From Brucella tritici (GTDB lineage Bacteria; Pseudomonadota; Alphaproteobacteria; Rhizobiales; Rhizobiaceae), in NCBI RefSeq assembly GCF_008932295.1, contig NZ_WBWA01000007.1, positions 1 to 64,000 on the forward strand: a stretch of DNA of 64,000 bases. Reading direction: 5' to 3'. Of this stretch, positions 53,544-62,729 are shown one piece after another. The notes beneath the pieces are model-generated. The model saw nothing but the letters and a program-made list of their open reading frames with translations. It did not search any database and was not told where the DNA came from. Both the position numbers and the translations under genes were made by a program. Within the stretch, counting starts at the first letter, position 1, and the number at the start of each line of letters is the position of its first letter.

Positions 53544-54953
53544 TCAGCCCCAGGGGCCGTGGAAATCGCCATCCTTGTCGATACGCTTGAAGCCGTGCGA
53601 ACCGAAGAAATCGCGCTGGCCCTGAATGAGATTGGCTGTGCCGAGCGCCTGCGTAAAGCTGTCGAAATAGCTGAGCGCTGTGCCGAGCGCTGGCAGAGGC
53701 AGGCCAGCGAGCGCCGCCTTGGCGACGATCTGGCGAAGGCCCTTGGAAGCCTTGCTCATGCGTTCGACAAAAGCGGGGGCCAAAAGCAGGTTGCGGCTTT
53801 CGCTGTCTTCAAAAGCATGAGCGATATCGTCCAGAAGCTGCGAACGAATGATGCAGCCCGCGCGCCAGATGCGCGCCGTTTCGGCAAGCGGAATATTCCA
53901 GCCATGCTCCTGCGAAGCGGCTTCCATCACCGCAAAGCCCTGGGCATAGGCAGCAATCTTGCCAGCAAGCAGACCCTGCTCCAGATCGGCAAGGAATTTT
54001 GCCTGATCGGAAATGTCGAGGCTGCGCGAACCCGGCTTATAGGCTTTCGCGGCAAGCTCACGCGTGGCCTTCAGCGAGGAAAGCGAACGGGCGGCAACTG
54101 CGGCTTCGATTGCCGTTGCCGGAACGCCAAGCATCTGGGCTTCAATGGCTGCCCAGCGGCCCGTGCCCTTCTGACCAGCTTCGTCGAGAATCACATCGAC
54201 CATTGCCTTGCCGGTTTCCGGGTCGGTCGCCTTCAGCACCTTGGCGGTGATTTCGATCAGATAGGAGTTGAGCGGGCCTTCGTTCCACTTCTCGAACACA
54301 TCGCCGATGGCCGGAGCCGAAAGTCCGAGGCCGTCGCGCAGGATGCCGTAGATTTCGGCGATCATCTGCATATCGGCATATTCGATGCCATTGTGGATCG
54401 TCTTGACGAAATGACCGGCGCCATCCGGGCCGACCAGTGCACAGCAAGGCTCGTCCTTGTACTTGGCGGCAGCGGCAAGCAGGATCGGCGCGATGCGCTC
54501 ATAGGCTTCCTCGGTGCCACCGACCATCATCGACGGGCCATGGCGTGCACCTTCCGCACCGCCGGAAACGCCCATGCCAACAAAGGTTGGGTCGTTGGGG
54601 CCAAGCGCCTTCAGACGGCGCACCGTATCGCGGTAATCGGAATTACCGGCGTCGATCATGATATCTCCCTTCTCAAGATAAGCCTTGAGACGGGTGGTCT
54701 CGGTATCGACGGGAGCGCCTGCCTTGATGAGGAAGATGATGGGGCGCGGCTTGCGGATATTGGCAGCCAGATCCTCGAAAGTGGGGCAAGGGATGATCTT
54801 GTCGCGCAGCGGGCCAGCCTTTTCGATAAAGGCTTTGAGCACAGGCTCATCACGGTCATAGACGGCTACCGTGTAGCCTTTCTCGGCTATGTTCAGCGCC
54901 AGGTTGGAGCCCATGACGCCAAGGCCGACCATTCCGATATCTGCTTTTTCCAT
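53544..54953 (-). CDS. gnd: 6-phosphogluconate dehydrogenase, decarboxylating
   Basis: A 469-residue NADP-dependent enzyme of the pentose phosphate pathway. It has a Rossmann fingerprint G10-L-G12-V-M-G15 and GVSGGAEGARHGPSMMVGG (substrate loop). GPDGAGHFVKTIHNGIEYADMQMIAEIY carries the catalytic Lys and Asn, and LDEAGQKGTGRW carries the conserved Lys. Length matches the long-chain family. The ATG at 54953 begins the conserved domain. No zwf or pgl lies nearby; it stands next to polysaccharide genes and may supply NADPH and pentose for them. Confidence 0.95.
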   Translation of the reverse strand: MEKADIGMVGLGVMGSNLALNIAEKGYTVAVYDRDEPVLKAFIEKAGPLRDKIIPCPTFEDLAANIRKPRPIIFLIKAGAPVDTETTRLKAYLEKGDIMIDAGNSDYRDTVRRLKALGPNDPTFVGMGVSGGAEGARHGPSMMVGGTEEAYERIAPILLAAAAKYKDEPCCALVGPDGAGHFVKTIHNGIEYADMQMIAEIYGILRDGLGLSAPAIGDVFEKWNEGPLNSYLIEITAKVLKATDPETGKAMVDVILDEAGQKGTGRWAAIEAQMLGVPATAIEAAVAARSLSSLKATRELAAKAYKPGSRSLDISDQAKFLADLEQGLLAGKIAAYAQGFAVMEAASQEHGWNIPLAETARIWRAGCIIRSQLLDDIAHAFEDSESRNLLLAPAFVERMSKASKGLRQIVAKAALAGLPLPALGTALSYFDSFTQALGTANLIQGQRDFFGSHGFKRIDKDGDFHGPWG

Positions 54954-55215
54954 TTTGTGCCCTTCAGAAATGCAACCGACCGGCCGTCGTCTAGACACAT
55001 GCAGAACATCGAACGCCGACAAGCCGAACCGATAAGAATAGGCTGCAAGCCGGATTTCGGCAGCAGCGCATGTCAATCTGTATCCTATTGTGGGATGATC
55101 TAGGGCATATGACGCAAAGTTGATAGACCTCCCATGACGAAAATCACCGGTTTTGCCCGTGCAAGCGCTGCGTTAAATCGGTTAGCTCACGTCAAAAGCC
55201 GGTATTTTGCGCTTT

Positions 55216-55761
55216 TCAGACCCGTTCCAGCTTGCGATGCGGCAGCGGCGGCAATTCGACAATTATCGCGTCATCCGCCTTCACCATACCGCCTGCAAGA
55301 ACGACGGTCATGATGCCGGACTTGCGAACAAGCTCGCCATCGGGCGTGCGATCCAGCACAGCGTCGAGAAGCCCGGTCTGGAAATTCTCTATCTGTGAGC
55401 AAGGGTTGCGCAGGCCCGTTGTTTCCAGAACGACCTCGTCGCCAATGCGGATCAAAGCGCCCTGCGGCAGCCCCAGAAGATCGACGCCGCGCGTGGTGAC
55501 GTTCTCGCCAAGATCAGCGGGGGCGATATCAAAACCCTTTTCCGCGAGCTCGTCGAAAAGCTCGGCATGAATAAGATGCACCTGCCGCAGATTGGGTTGC
55601 GTCGGGTCGGCCCGCACGCGCGAACGGTGCTTCACCGTCACGCCTTGATGCGCGTCGCCTTCGACACCAAGCCCTGTGACGATGCGGATTTCCGGCACGA
55701 CCTGCTTTGAAAAACGATGCTCGCCATCCCGCGCCACAGCCACGACAAATCCACGTATCAC
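55216..55761 (-). CDS. MOSC domain protein
   Basis: A 181-residue protein made of a single MOSC beta-barrel domain, including GLGVEGDAHQGVTVKHRSR and the invariant cysteine in GLRNPCSQIENFQ near residue 120. MOSC domains bind molybdenum cofactor and carry sulfur; stand-alone members act in detoxification of N-hydroxylated or thiol compounds. The GTG at 55761 follows GGGGAGG at good spacing; a TTG at 55788 would precede the ribosome-binding site. It is divergent from the oxidoreductase at 55828. Confidence 0.8.
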   Translation of the reverse strand: MIRGFVVAVARDGEHRFSKQVVPEIRIVTGLGVEGDAHQGVTVKHRSRVRADPTQPNLRQVHLIHAELFDELAEKGFDIAPADLGENVTTRGVDLLGLPQGALIRIGDEVVLETTGLRNPCSQIENFQTGLLDAVLDRTPDGELVRKSGIMTVVLAGGMVKADDAIIVELPPLPHRKLERV

Positions 55762-55827
55762 GTCCACCTCCCCTGACAGGATAAACAAACTTCGTTAGCC
55801 GCATTACATGGGTTATATAGCACCTGT

Positions 55828-56898
55828 ATGAAGCTGTGGGGCAAGCACGTGAATCGCGACAAGCAGGCAAAGACGGATTTCCGCTGGGGTATTTGGGGCA
55901 CAGGCACGATAGCCGCCGCCTTTGCTGCCGATATTCAGGCAAGCACTGGAATGTGCGTTACCGCAGTCTGCTCGCGGGCGTCAGAGACCGCCGAAACATT
56001 CCGGCGACGTATCGCCGCCGACAAGGCGTTTGGCGATTCCGGTGAATTTCTTTCCGACGCGGATATCGATGCCGTCTATATTGCGACTCCGAGCGCCATG
56101 CATGTGCTGCAGGCCATGCAGGCAATCGCAGTCGGCAAGCCCTGCCTGATTGAAAAGCCGCTCTCGCTGGATGCCGCTGGCGCGCGTCAGATCGAAGCTG
56201 CGGCAAAGGCAAAAAACGTCTTCGCCATGGAAGCCATGTGGAGCCGTTTTCTGCCAGCGATCCGCGCTGCCAAACAGCATATCGATAGTGGTCGCATCGG
56301 CACCGTGACGCGCATCGAAGCCGATCTTTCCTATATCCGTGCCTACGACCCGCAAAGCCGCTTCTTCAGCCCGGACCTTGGCGGCGGCGCAGCATTCGAT
56401 CTGGGTGTGTATCTGGTTTCGCTGGCACTGTATTTTCTAGGTCTGCCGGATCATGTCGATGGTCGCTGGCAGCGGGCAAAAAGCGGTGTGGACATGCGCA
56501 CCGAGTTCCAGCTTGGCTGGCAGGGTGCCACAGCCAGCCTCTCCTGCGGCTTCGACCGCGACGGCGACAATCGCATGCTGATTGAGGGAACCAAGGGCAC
56601 GATCCTGATCCACGCGCCGTTTCTGAAAGCCCAGAGGCTGACCCTGTTTTCAGCCTTTACCGCGCGGTCATCGCTCGGGCCGAATGGCGGTAAAGGCATT
56701 ATCGGCAAGGTTATGAACCGCCTGCCCCTGCCGGGCCGCACAATTGAGACTTATGCCTTTTCCGGCAACGGGCTGCAGTTTCAGGCCGAAGCGGTCCGCG
56801 ATGCGGTGCAAAGCGGCCAGATTTCCAATGCGACCATGCCGCTCAACCAGAGTGCCGCCGTAGCTGATATCGTTCGCAAGGTGCTGGCTAGAGCATGA
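55828..56898 (+). CDS. Gfo/Idh/MocA family oxidoreductase
   Basis: A 356-residue NAD(P)-dependent sugar-type oxidoreductase with the Rossmann motif WGIWGTGTIAAAFAADI at about residues 20-36. It has DAVYIATPSAMHVLQAMQAIAVGKPCLIEKPLSLD with the family EKP motif, and an alpha/beta substrate domain. The substrate is unknown, but its location facing a second Gfo/Idh gene and a polysaccharide cluster suggests a sugar or sugar nucleotide. The start lacks a clear ribosome-binding site; a GTG at 55849 is an alternative. The last codons and stop lie in a dispersed repeat. Confidence 0.85.
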   Translation: MKLWGKHVNRDKQAKTDFRWGIWGTGTIAAAFAADIQASTGMCVTAVCSRASETAETFRRRIAADKAFGDSGEFLSDADIDAVYIATPSAMHVLQAMQAIAVGKPCLIEKPLSLDAAGARQIEAAAKAKNVFAMEAMWSRFLPAIRAAKQHIDSGRIGTVTRIEADLSYIRAYDPQSRFFSPDLGGGAAFDLGVYLVSLALYFLGLPDHVDGRWQRAKSGVDMRTEFQLGWQGATASLSCGFDRDGDNRMLIEGTKGTILIHAPFLKAQRLTLFSAFTARSSLGPNGGKGIIGKVMNRLPLPGRTIETYAFSGNGLQFQAEAVRDAVQSGQISNATMPLNQSAAVADIVRKVLARA

Positions 56899-56991
56899 TT
56901 CCGAAAAGTGGGAACCGGTTTTCGGATAAAATCATGCTCAAACAAAAGTTTAGAGCGGGATAACGATTCAACTTAAAAACATCACGCTCTA
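56893..56991. repeat. composite A-linker-B palindromic repeat
   Basis: The A element runs 56893-56937 (arms GCATGATT and AATCATGC around AAGTGGGAACCGG). Then comes the linker TCAAACAAAAGTT and the B element 56951-56991 (TAGAGCGGG ... CGCTCTA). The stop codon of the upstream Gfo/Idh gene is inside the A arm, and the convergent Gfo/Idh gene ends a few bases after B. Confidence 0.8.
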
Positions 56992-56995
56992 AAGG

Positions 56996-58132
56996 TTAGA
57001 AGCTGCTTCTCATCGTGTAAGGCTGTGCATTCTCGCCAGCATTATTCAACGCGAGAGCGATTTCAGTGATATGCAGTGCCACATCACCGGAAAAGAACGC
57101 CTTGTCACCGGTCTGGATAGCGCGAGCCTGATCGGCAATGCCGCGCACGAAATCGATCTGCGAAGGGTACATCGGCAGCGACCGCTTGTCGGCCTTCGGA
57201 TAGGACAGCTTCGTGCCGACGACAGGTTTCCATGACAGAAACTTGCCGATGCGCATTTCCAGAATACCGAACAGGCGCGCCAGAAAACGGCGTTTTTCTT
57301 CTGTGCGCTCAAGACGAACAGCCGAGCGATTATCCCAAAGGTCATCCACCACAATCGAGCCCTTGTCGGCAACGATTGTCAGGCTGCGGTCCTTCGGCAT
57401 CGCAAGCCCGGATGTGAGGCGCGCCACCAGCCCCGATTTGAAAACAAGACAGCCGACCGAAAAATCGGGTGCCATGTGAAGATGTTCGGTCCCCGGCCCC
57501 TTGTTGGGAAAGGTTATGGCGGAAAATGCCGAAACGCTCTCGACCGGACCGAACAGCGACACCAGCCATGACAGTGCATAGCCTGCATGTTCCAGCGTGC
57601 ATCCGATCTCGAACTCGTGCAGTCCCGGCCATGGCGCACCAGACTGCGAACGCCAGGTCGACCATTTGTCACGAAACACCGGGCCGTCTTCCATTTCGGC
57701 ATAAACAAGACGCGGCATGCCGATGCCGTTGATCACGCTTGCCACCAGACGATAGGCTTCGCTAAGGCCATTTGCCGGGGCTGCCGCCAGCGTGAGGCCG
57801 GATTGCCGCGCAAAGGCGACCAGTGCTTCCGCATCCTCAAAATTCATGGCCAGCGGTTTTTCGGAATAGACATGCTTTCCGGCGGAAAGCGCTGCATGCG
57901 AGATTTCAAAATGGCTTTCGGGCGTGGTCAGATTGACGACGATCTGCACTTCCGGATCGGCCAGCACAGCCTCGAAACTGTCATAGGCGCTAACTGAATA
58001 GTGCGCGCAGAACGCTTTCAGTCGTTCAGGTGACCGATCATAGACCCCGCGCAGCGTCAGCTCGGGATAATTACGCAGCGTGGTCATGTAATAGTCGGCA
58101 ACAAACCCGGTCCCGACGATTGCGATATTCAT
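56996..58132 (-). CDS. Gfo/Idh/MocA family oxidoreductase
   Basis: A 378-residue oxidoreductase beginning MNIAIVGTGFVADYYMTTL (Rossmann GxGxxA), with VQIVVNLTTPESHFEISHAALSAGKHVYSEKPLAMN containing the EKP motif at about residue 93. It is only distantly similar to the converging paralogue at 55828-56898. The ATG at 58132 starts the conserved domain; the frame stays open far upstream, but that stretch translates a dispersed repeat and the neighbouring gene's antisense. It is probably read from the same strand as the polysaccharide genes behind it and may modify a sugar precursor. Confidence 0.85.
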   Translation of the reverse strand: MNIAIVGTGFVADYYMTTLRNYPELTLRGVYDRSPERLKAFCAHYSVSAYDSFEAVLADPEVQIVVNLTTPESHFEISHAALSAGKHVYSEKPLAMNFEDAEALVAFARQSGLTLAAAPANGLSEAYRLVASVINGIGMPRLVYAEMEDGPVFRDKWSTWRSQSGAPWPGLHEFEIGCTLEHAGYALSWLVSLFGPVESVSAFSAITFPNKGPGTEHLHMAPDFSVGCLVFKSGLVARLTSGLAMPKDRSLTIVADKGSIVVDDLWDNRSAVRLERTEEKRRFLARLFGILEMRIGKFLSWKPVVGTKLSYPKADKRSLPMYPSQIDFVRGIADQARAIQTGDKAFFSGDVALHITEIALALNNAGENAQPYTMRSSF

Positions 58133-58150
58133 GAAGTGGCTCCGGCTAAA

Positions 58151-58249
58151 AGCATTTCCAGCAAAAGTGCGAAGCGGCTTTGCGTAGGATAATGCGTATA
58201 AACAAAGAGATAGAGCGGTTCTAAGATTCTCTTTTAACTGGAACCGCTC
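58151..58249. repeat. composite A-linker-B palindromic repeat
   Basis: The A element at 58151-58197 is nearly identical to the copy inside flgA. The linker ATAAACAAAGAGA leads to the B element 58211-58249 (TAGAGCGGTTC ... GAACCGCTC). The stop codon and last residues (RSSGSS) of the ExoQ-like gene fall within B. Confidence 0.8.
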
Positions 58250-59583
58250 GATCGTTTGGGAATGATAATTTTCGCAGTCAGTCTGAGGCCGAAAATCGCA
58301 AAGACGAGCGTAAGCCAGACCGGGTCCATTCGGCGGAAGAAAAAACTTTCCAGCATGGCATTCAACGTTCCGAAGAACACGATCATCAGGAAGAAATCGG
58401 CAAGCAGCAGATTTTCGCGCACCGGACGGCACCGTACATAATTGACCAGCGGCATGACGATGATGACCAAGATCGCGCAGATCAGCGCCGGAACCCCCAT
58501 CGATACCGCAATATCGAGATAGCCATTGTGCCCATGCACGATGCCGCGCACATCCCAATCGAGATAGTAGGGATTGGCCGCCTCTTTCACGATCGGCGTG
58601 CCCCAGAAGCTTTCATAGCCGAAGCCGGTCCACGGACGATGCGAAAGCGCCTCAACAGCAAAAGCCCAGATGGAGGTGCGTCCGGTAAAGGTGGGATCGA
58701 CATCGAGCTGCAGAACGAACTGATGCATCGGCTCGAAAAGAACCGTACCGAAGGTGAACAGCGCGAGCAGAAACTGGATCGTGAAAACTGCCACTGGCGC
58801 AAGAAAACGGAGACCAAAAATGCCGGGAACGATCACGAGCAGCATGGCGAGCGGCACCAGTGCCGCAGTGGTTTTCGATCCGGTCTGCGAAACGAAGATC
58901 AATGCCGAGACCGCAATCAGAAAGCCGCTCACGCGCCAGCCGCGCCGCCACAGATAGACACCGGCAAAGGCAAAAGCGGCCATGACCGGGCCGGCGATAT
59001 TCTTGTGCGTGAAGACACCGCGCCAGAGATAGGCGTTTTGCGGCTCCAGAGCGTCGGCACCGTGTGTCCCGAGATTTGGCAGGAGGACGACGCCCGCATA
59101 GGAAATGACAATCACGACCGAAGCCACCGCGACCAGCATCGACGAATAGGCGTCGCCATCCTGCGGCAGGCTCAAAACAGCAATAACGGTCAGAATGCCG
59201 ATCATCGTCAAAAGCACACCGCGTATGGCGGTTGACGGATCGGGGCTTGCGAAAACAGAGGCGAGCAGGAAGGCGAACATCAGCAGCCAGCCGGGGCTGA
59301 CGATCTTGACCACTTTTTTCGGGTCGGCGAACATTGCAAGCGACAGAAGCGCCACCGCGCCGAGGCAACCGAAACCAAGCTGATTGATGACGTCGCCGCC
59401 GCCCGATGCGGCACCATCGGCTGCGGCACTCAGCGGATTGAACGGGCGGAACGAAATCAGCAGGATGCAGAATGTTATTGTGGCGACAACGAGCGCAATC
59501 ATGCGGATCGTCGCCCGCATATCGGTTTGCGCCGCAACGTCGGAACGAGTGTCAGTTTTTGTCCGGGTTGCGGTACTGCTCAT
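58234..59583 (-). CDS. O-antigen ligase/ExoQ-like polysaccharide polymerase
   Basis: A 449-residue inner-membrane protein with about 11-12 hydrophobic helices. A large periplasmic loop carries the Wzy/WaaL-type signature: TFTGRTSIWAFAVEALSHRPWTGFGYESFWG, then RGIVHGHNGYLDIAVSMGVPALI with the key His. Proteins of this family polymerise or ligate undecaprenyl-linked glycans; with the neighbouring glycosyltransferases, an exopolysaccharide polymerase is most likely. Its N-terminal codons overlap the GT2 gene by 32 bp. The C-terminal residues are encoded by a dispersed repeat. Confidence 0.85.
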   Translation of the reverse strand: MSSTATRTKTDTRSDVAAQTDMRATIRMIALVVATITFCILLISFRPFNPLSAAADGAASGGGDVINQLGFGCLGAVALLSLAMFADPKKVVKIVSPGWLLMFAFLLASVFASPDPSTAIRGVLLTMIGILTVIAVLSLPQDGDAYSSMLVAVASVVIVISYAGVVLLPNLGTHGADALEPQNAYLWRGVFTHKNIAGPVMAAFAFAGVYLWRRGWRVSGFLIAVSALIFVSQTGSKTTAALVPLAMLLVIVPGIFGLRFLAPVAVFTIQFLLALFTFGTVLFEPMHQFVLQLDVDPTFTGRTSIWAFAVEALSHRPWTGFGYESFWGTPIVKEAANPYYLDWDVRGIVHGHNGYLDIAVSMGVPALICAILVIIVMPLVNYVRCRPVRENLLLADFFLMIVFFGTLNAMLESFFFRRMDPVWLTLVFAIFGLRLTAKIIIPKRSSGSS

Positions 59584-60544
59584 TCAGATATCCAAAATGG
59601 GCCATGACACGGCCCAGCCCGATATGGATGAAATAGGTCCCGACCGGCACGAAGCGCGCTGCGAAACCGCGCCGCACGGCCTTGATCGGAGAATAGCCGA
59701 GAAGTGCAAGGCTCTTCAAGAAGACGCGCACCTGGCCAAAAGGCTCGTTCTTGCGCTGGCGCTGTTCGATCAGCGTAGACAGAACGCCGTTGCGCAAGCC
59801 ACGCGCCCTGATCCAGTCGTTCTCCAGCCGCCGCGCCGGAATGGTCTCACGGACAATGCCTTCATTGCACCAGGCGATATTGAAGCCCTTGGCCCGCGAG
59901 CGATTGATAAAATCTGAATCGCCGCCGCCGGTGAAGTTGAACTTCAGGTCCATGAACGGATAGCCGATGGCTTCCAGCACCGGACGCGCAATCAACAGAT
60001 TGCCGGATGAATAGATGATCGGAACCGGACCGGTCTTGTTGTAATGCGGCAGGAAGACGGGGTGTCTCGCCCATTTTTCCGCGCCCGGCTTCTCGAAGAT
60101 CGGATATTGCGGGCCGCCAACGAGGCTGGCGTTATAGCGCTCCGCAGTGGCTACCATGTTTTCGATCCAGGCCGGATCAGCCAGCTCATCGTCATCGATG
60201 ACGATGACATATTTGAAGTTCGGGAAGTAGGTCATCGCCGTCAGCCAGCCCGCATTATATGCGTTGCAGTTGCCGCGATGGGATTCGACGATCAGCATGC
60301 CAGTATATTTTCCGGCCTCGAACTGCGGTGCCGCAACCTTAGCGCCTTCCCGATCCTCAGCCTCGTTCTCGATCACGACGACCGCAAAGCGGCGGTTCGT
60401 GACCTGAGCGTTAAGCGTATCCAGCGTGCGGATGACGTGTTCCGGGCGGCGGAACGTCGGCAATGTAACGACAACCTCGACTTCATCGAAACGAAGCCCC
60501 GGTGTTTTAGAAATTACTTCTATATGACTAGGTAAATCAGACAT
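59552..60544 (-). CDS. family 2 glycosyltransferase
   Basis: A 330-residue GT-A glycosyltransferase with VVVTLPTFRRPEHVIRTLDTL at the start, NCNAYNAG and the DxD-type metal and nucleotide-sugar site VIVIDDDELADP at about residues 113-124. GGDSDFINRSRAKGF follows further on (acceptor region with the catalytic Asp). It resembles ExoM/ExoW-like enzymes of exopolysaccharide synthesis. It is divergent from the next transferase, with an AT-rich region of about 230 bp between, and overlaps the polymerase gene by 32 bp. Confidence 0.85.
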   Translation of the reverse strand: MSDLPSHIEVISKTPGLRFDEVEVVVTLPTFRRPEHVIRTLDTLNAQVTNRRFAVVVIENEAEDREGAKVAAPQFEAGKYTGMLIVESHRGNCNAYNAGWLTAMTYFPNFKYVIVIDDDELADPAWIENMVATAERYNASLVGGPQYPIFEKPGAEKWARHPVFLPHYNKTGPVPIIYSSGNLLIARPVLEAIGYPFMDLKFNFTGGGDSDFINRSRAKGFNIAWCNEGIVRETIPARRLENDWIRARGLRNGVLSTLIEQRQRKNEPFGQVRVFLKSLALLGYSPIKAVRRGFAARFVPVGTYFIHIGLGRVMAHFGYLNEQYRNPDKN

Positions 60545-60771
60545 AAACGCTACCGGATATTTCGAACTTCTATATTTGTTTATCCGCCACTATTGAAAAA
60601 CATTTAAAGAAAAGTTCACCGCACGGCTATAAACACTGGCCAAAACTATCATAGAGCATGCCAGCCCGAAATGTTAAGGGTTTTAAGATGAATAATGCAT
60701 TAGAAAAAGAGTAAACGCAGCCCATCAATTTTTCATGCTGCTTGCGCCAGAATGATTGTTCAGGAGTTGAA
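60545..60771. promoter_or_regulatory. AT-rich divergent promoter region of the polysaccharide cluster
   Basis: About 230 bp, markedly richer in A/T than the flanks, lies between two divergently transcribed glycosyltransferase genes. No gene is seen. It should contain promoters for both arms of the cluster. Confidence 0.45.
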
Positions 60772-61974
60772 TTGCCGTCCCCTCACCTTGTTTTCGTAAC
60801 ATCGATTGTTCCACACGGAGTACCGACGACCGGCTATGAAGTGGCAAATGCCGCTGTGGTCGATGGCTTGCGTCGTTCCGGCGCAAAGGTGACCGTTCTT
60901 GGCTTCACATGGCCGGGCGTGAAAGCCGATGCTGCGGATACTGTCGTTCTGGGTGAAGTCGAGGTGCGAACCGAAGGTGCTGGCATCAAGCGCAAAATCG
61001 GCTGGGTACTGAAATCCTTTCTGACAGGGCTGACGGTTTCCTCGGCGAAGCTGCGGGTAATACCGGCTGACACATTGCGCGCAGCCATCGCAAAGATTGG
61101 CCCGTTCGATGCCTATGTGCTGAACGGCGTAACCCTGCCCGGTGCGTTTGAAGACATCTTCAAGGACAAGCCTTCGCTTTTCGTGGCGCATAATGTGGAA
61201 TATCGCTCGGCAGAAGAAAATGCCGCCGATGCCGGAAGCTTCATCCAGAAATTTCTGTTTGGCCGCGAAGCCCGTATTCTCAAAGGACTGGAAAGTCGTC
61301 TTATCGGGAACGCCCGTTTCGTCTTTACTTTTGCCGAGGATGACGGCCCGGCGCTCGGCCTCGGCCCTGACAGGTTTGCGACAATGCCGCTTGTTACGCC
61401 GGGCGGAATGCAGGCCGCTCAGTTGCGCCCTGTCAAATACGACCTCGCCCTGATCGGCACATGGACTTGGCACCCGAACCGCATCGGGCTCGAATGGTTC
61501 CTGCGCGAGGTAAAGCCGCATCTTCCCGACGATATTTCCATCGCGATTGCTGGCAACGCGCCTGCCGATCTGATTGCGACATGGTCTGGCGTTGGGTACG
61601 GCATTAATTTCGTCGGCAAGGTGCCGGACGCGACCGAATTTGTGGAAAGCGGCGCGCTCGTGCCACTTATCAGCCGCGCCGGAACCGGGGTGCAGCTCAA
61701 GACCATCGAGACATTCGAACTGGGCATGCCAAGCGTCGCCACGTCACATTCCGTACGCGGTATCGGCAATATTCCGGACAATTGCACCATTGCCGACACC
61801 CCGCAGACATTCGCTGCGGCAATCGTCGAACACATTGAAAAGATAAGATCGGGGGATCGCCAGAGACTGAACGGCAAAGCCTTCACAGGGTCACAAATCG
61901 AAGGCATGGACCGCGCAGTTGCCAGAGGTCTGCAAGCACTTCGTGGCGAAAAGAGAAATACGGACCAGGCATGA
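60772..61974 (+). CDS. GT4-like glycosyltransferase
   Basis: A 400-residue GT-B type glycosyltransferase. The N-terminal part has LVFVTSIVPHGVPTTGYEVANAAVVDGLRRSG and VAHNVEYRS, and the C-terminal part has LALIGTWTWHPNRIGLEWFL and FVGKVPDATEFVESGALVPLISRAGTGVQLKTIETFELGMPSVAT. These fit nucleotide-sugar binding in family 4. The TTG at 60772 is preferred because CAGGAG lies at correct spacing; a TTG at 60742 would be weaker. Its stop overlaps the next gene by 4 bp. Confidence 0.8.
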   Translation: MPSPHLVFVTSIVPHGVPTTGYEVANAAVVDGLRRSGAKVTVLGFTWPGVKADAADTVVLGEVEVRTEGAGIKRKIGWVLKSFLTGLTVSSAKLRVIPADTLRAAIAKIGPFDAYVLNGVTLPGAFEDIFKDKPSLFVAHNVEYRSAEENAADAGSFIQKFLFGREARILKGLESRLIGNARFVFTFAEDDGPALGLGPDRFATMPLVTPGGMQAAQLRPVKYDLALIGTWTWHPNRIGLEWFLREVKPHLPDDISIAIAGNAPADLIATWSGVGYGINFVGKVPDATEFVESGALVPLISRAGTGVQLKTIETFELGMPSVATSHSVRGIGNIPDNCTIADTPQTFAAAIVEHIEKIRSGDRQRLNGKAFTGSQIEGMDRAVARGLQALRGEKRNTDQA

Positions 61975-62729
61975 TGCATACCGAAAATGTCACTTACCGC
62001 AATATTCTTGGCGTGAAAGTCGCCTGTTTCGACTGGAACAGCGCCTTCACCTTTTTCGAGAACCGCATCAATGAAGGCCGGTTCATGAAACAGGGCTGGC
62101 TCAACGCCAACAATTCCAACATTGCGGATACTGACCCTGCCTATCGCGCTGCGCTGGAGGATTTCCTGATCCTGCCAGACGGCGTGGGGGTCGATATTGC
62201 CAGCAAGGTCGCCTATGGCAGCAAGTTTCCTGCCAATCTCAATGGAACGGACTTCATTCCGGGCCTGCTGCAACACATGAAGCGTCCGCTTAAAATCGCC
62301 CTTTTGGGCGGCGGTCCGGGCGTTGCAGCCGACGCCGCGCAGCTTTTCATGCAACAGATTCCGCACCACGACTATCGCGTCATTTCCGACGGCTTCTTCA
62401 AGCCCGCCGATCTCGACGGCATTCTCGGCCAGCTCAAGGATTTTCATCCCGATATATTGCTCGTCGCCATGGGTGTGCCACGTCAGGAACTCTTCATCGA
62501 CAAGCATATCACCGCGGAACATTGCACGGTGGCGAGTGCTGTCGGCGCGCTGTTCGATCTGCATACGGGTCGCGTGCAGCGCGCTCCGCAATGGGTCCGC
62601 AAGATCCAGATGGAATGGGTGCACCGGCTGTTGCAGGAGCCGCGACGGCTTGCAAAACGCTATCTCATCGGCAATCCCGTATTCCTGTGGCGCGTTGCCA
62701 AAGGCTGGATGAAGGGAGAACCCCGGTGA
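61971..62729 (+). CDS. WecG/TagA/CpsF family glycosyltransferase
   Basis: A 252-residue GT26 enzyme with the full family pattern: LNANNSNIADTDPAYRAALEDFLILPDGVGVDIASK, LNGTDFIPGLL, DILLVAMGVPRQELFIDKH and GALFDLHTGRVQRAPQWVRKIQMEWVHRLLQEPRRLAKRYLIGNP. Members transfer ManNAc, ManNAcA or related sugars to lipid-linked intermediates, and a Caulobacter relative (HfsJ) works in holdfast synthesis. It overlaps the genes on either side, so the three are translationally coupled. Confidence 0.92.
   Translation: MMHTENVTYRNILGVKVACFDWNSAFTFFENRINEGRFMKQGWLNANNSNIADTDPAYRAALEDFLILPDGVGVDIASKVAYGSKFPANLNGTDFIPGLLQHMKRPLKIALLGGGPGVAADAAQLFMQQIPHHDYRVISDGFFKPADLDGILGQLKDFHPDILLVAMGVPRQELFIDKHITAEHCTVASAVGALFDLHTGRVQRAPQWVRKIQMEWVHRLLQEPRRLAKRYLIGNPVFLWRVAKGWMKGEPR

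Noticed and set aside
53487-55103. A 538-codon open frame on the plus strand opposite gnd
   Set aside because: It is antisense to a clearly conserved enzyme, its product shows no domain, and long shadow frames are common in GC-rich coding DNA. The same applies to long frames opposite fliF (25422-27200), flhA (12594-13610) and fliG/flhB (41832-43427).
56996-58558. A longer form of the Gfo/Idh protein starting near 58558
   Set aside because: The extra part translates a dispersed repeat and antisense of the neighbouring polymerase gene; the Rossmann domain begins exactly at the ATG at 58132.
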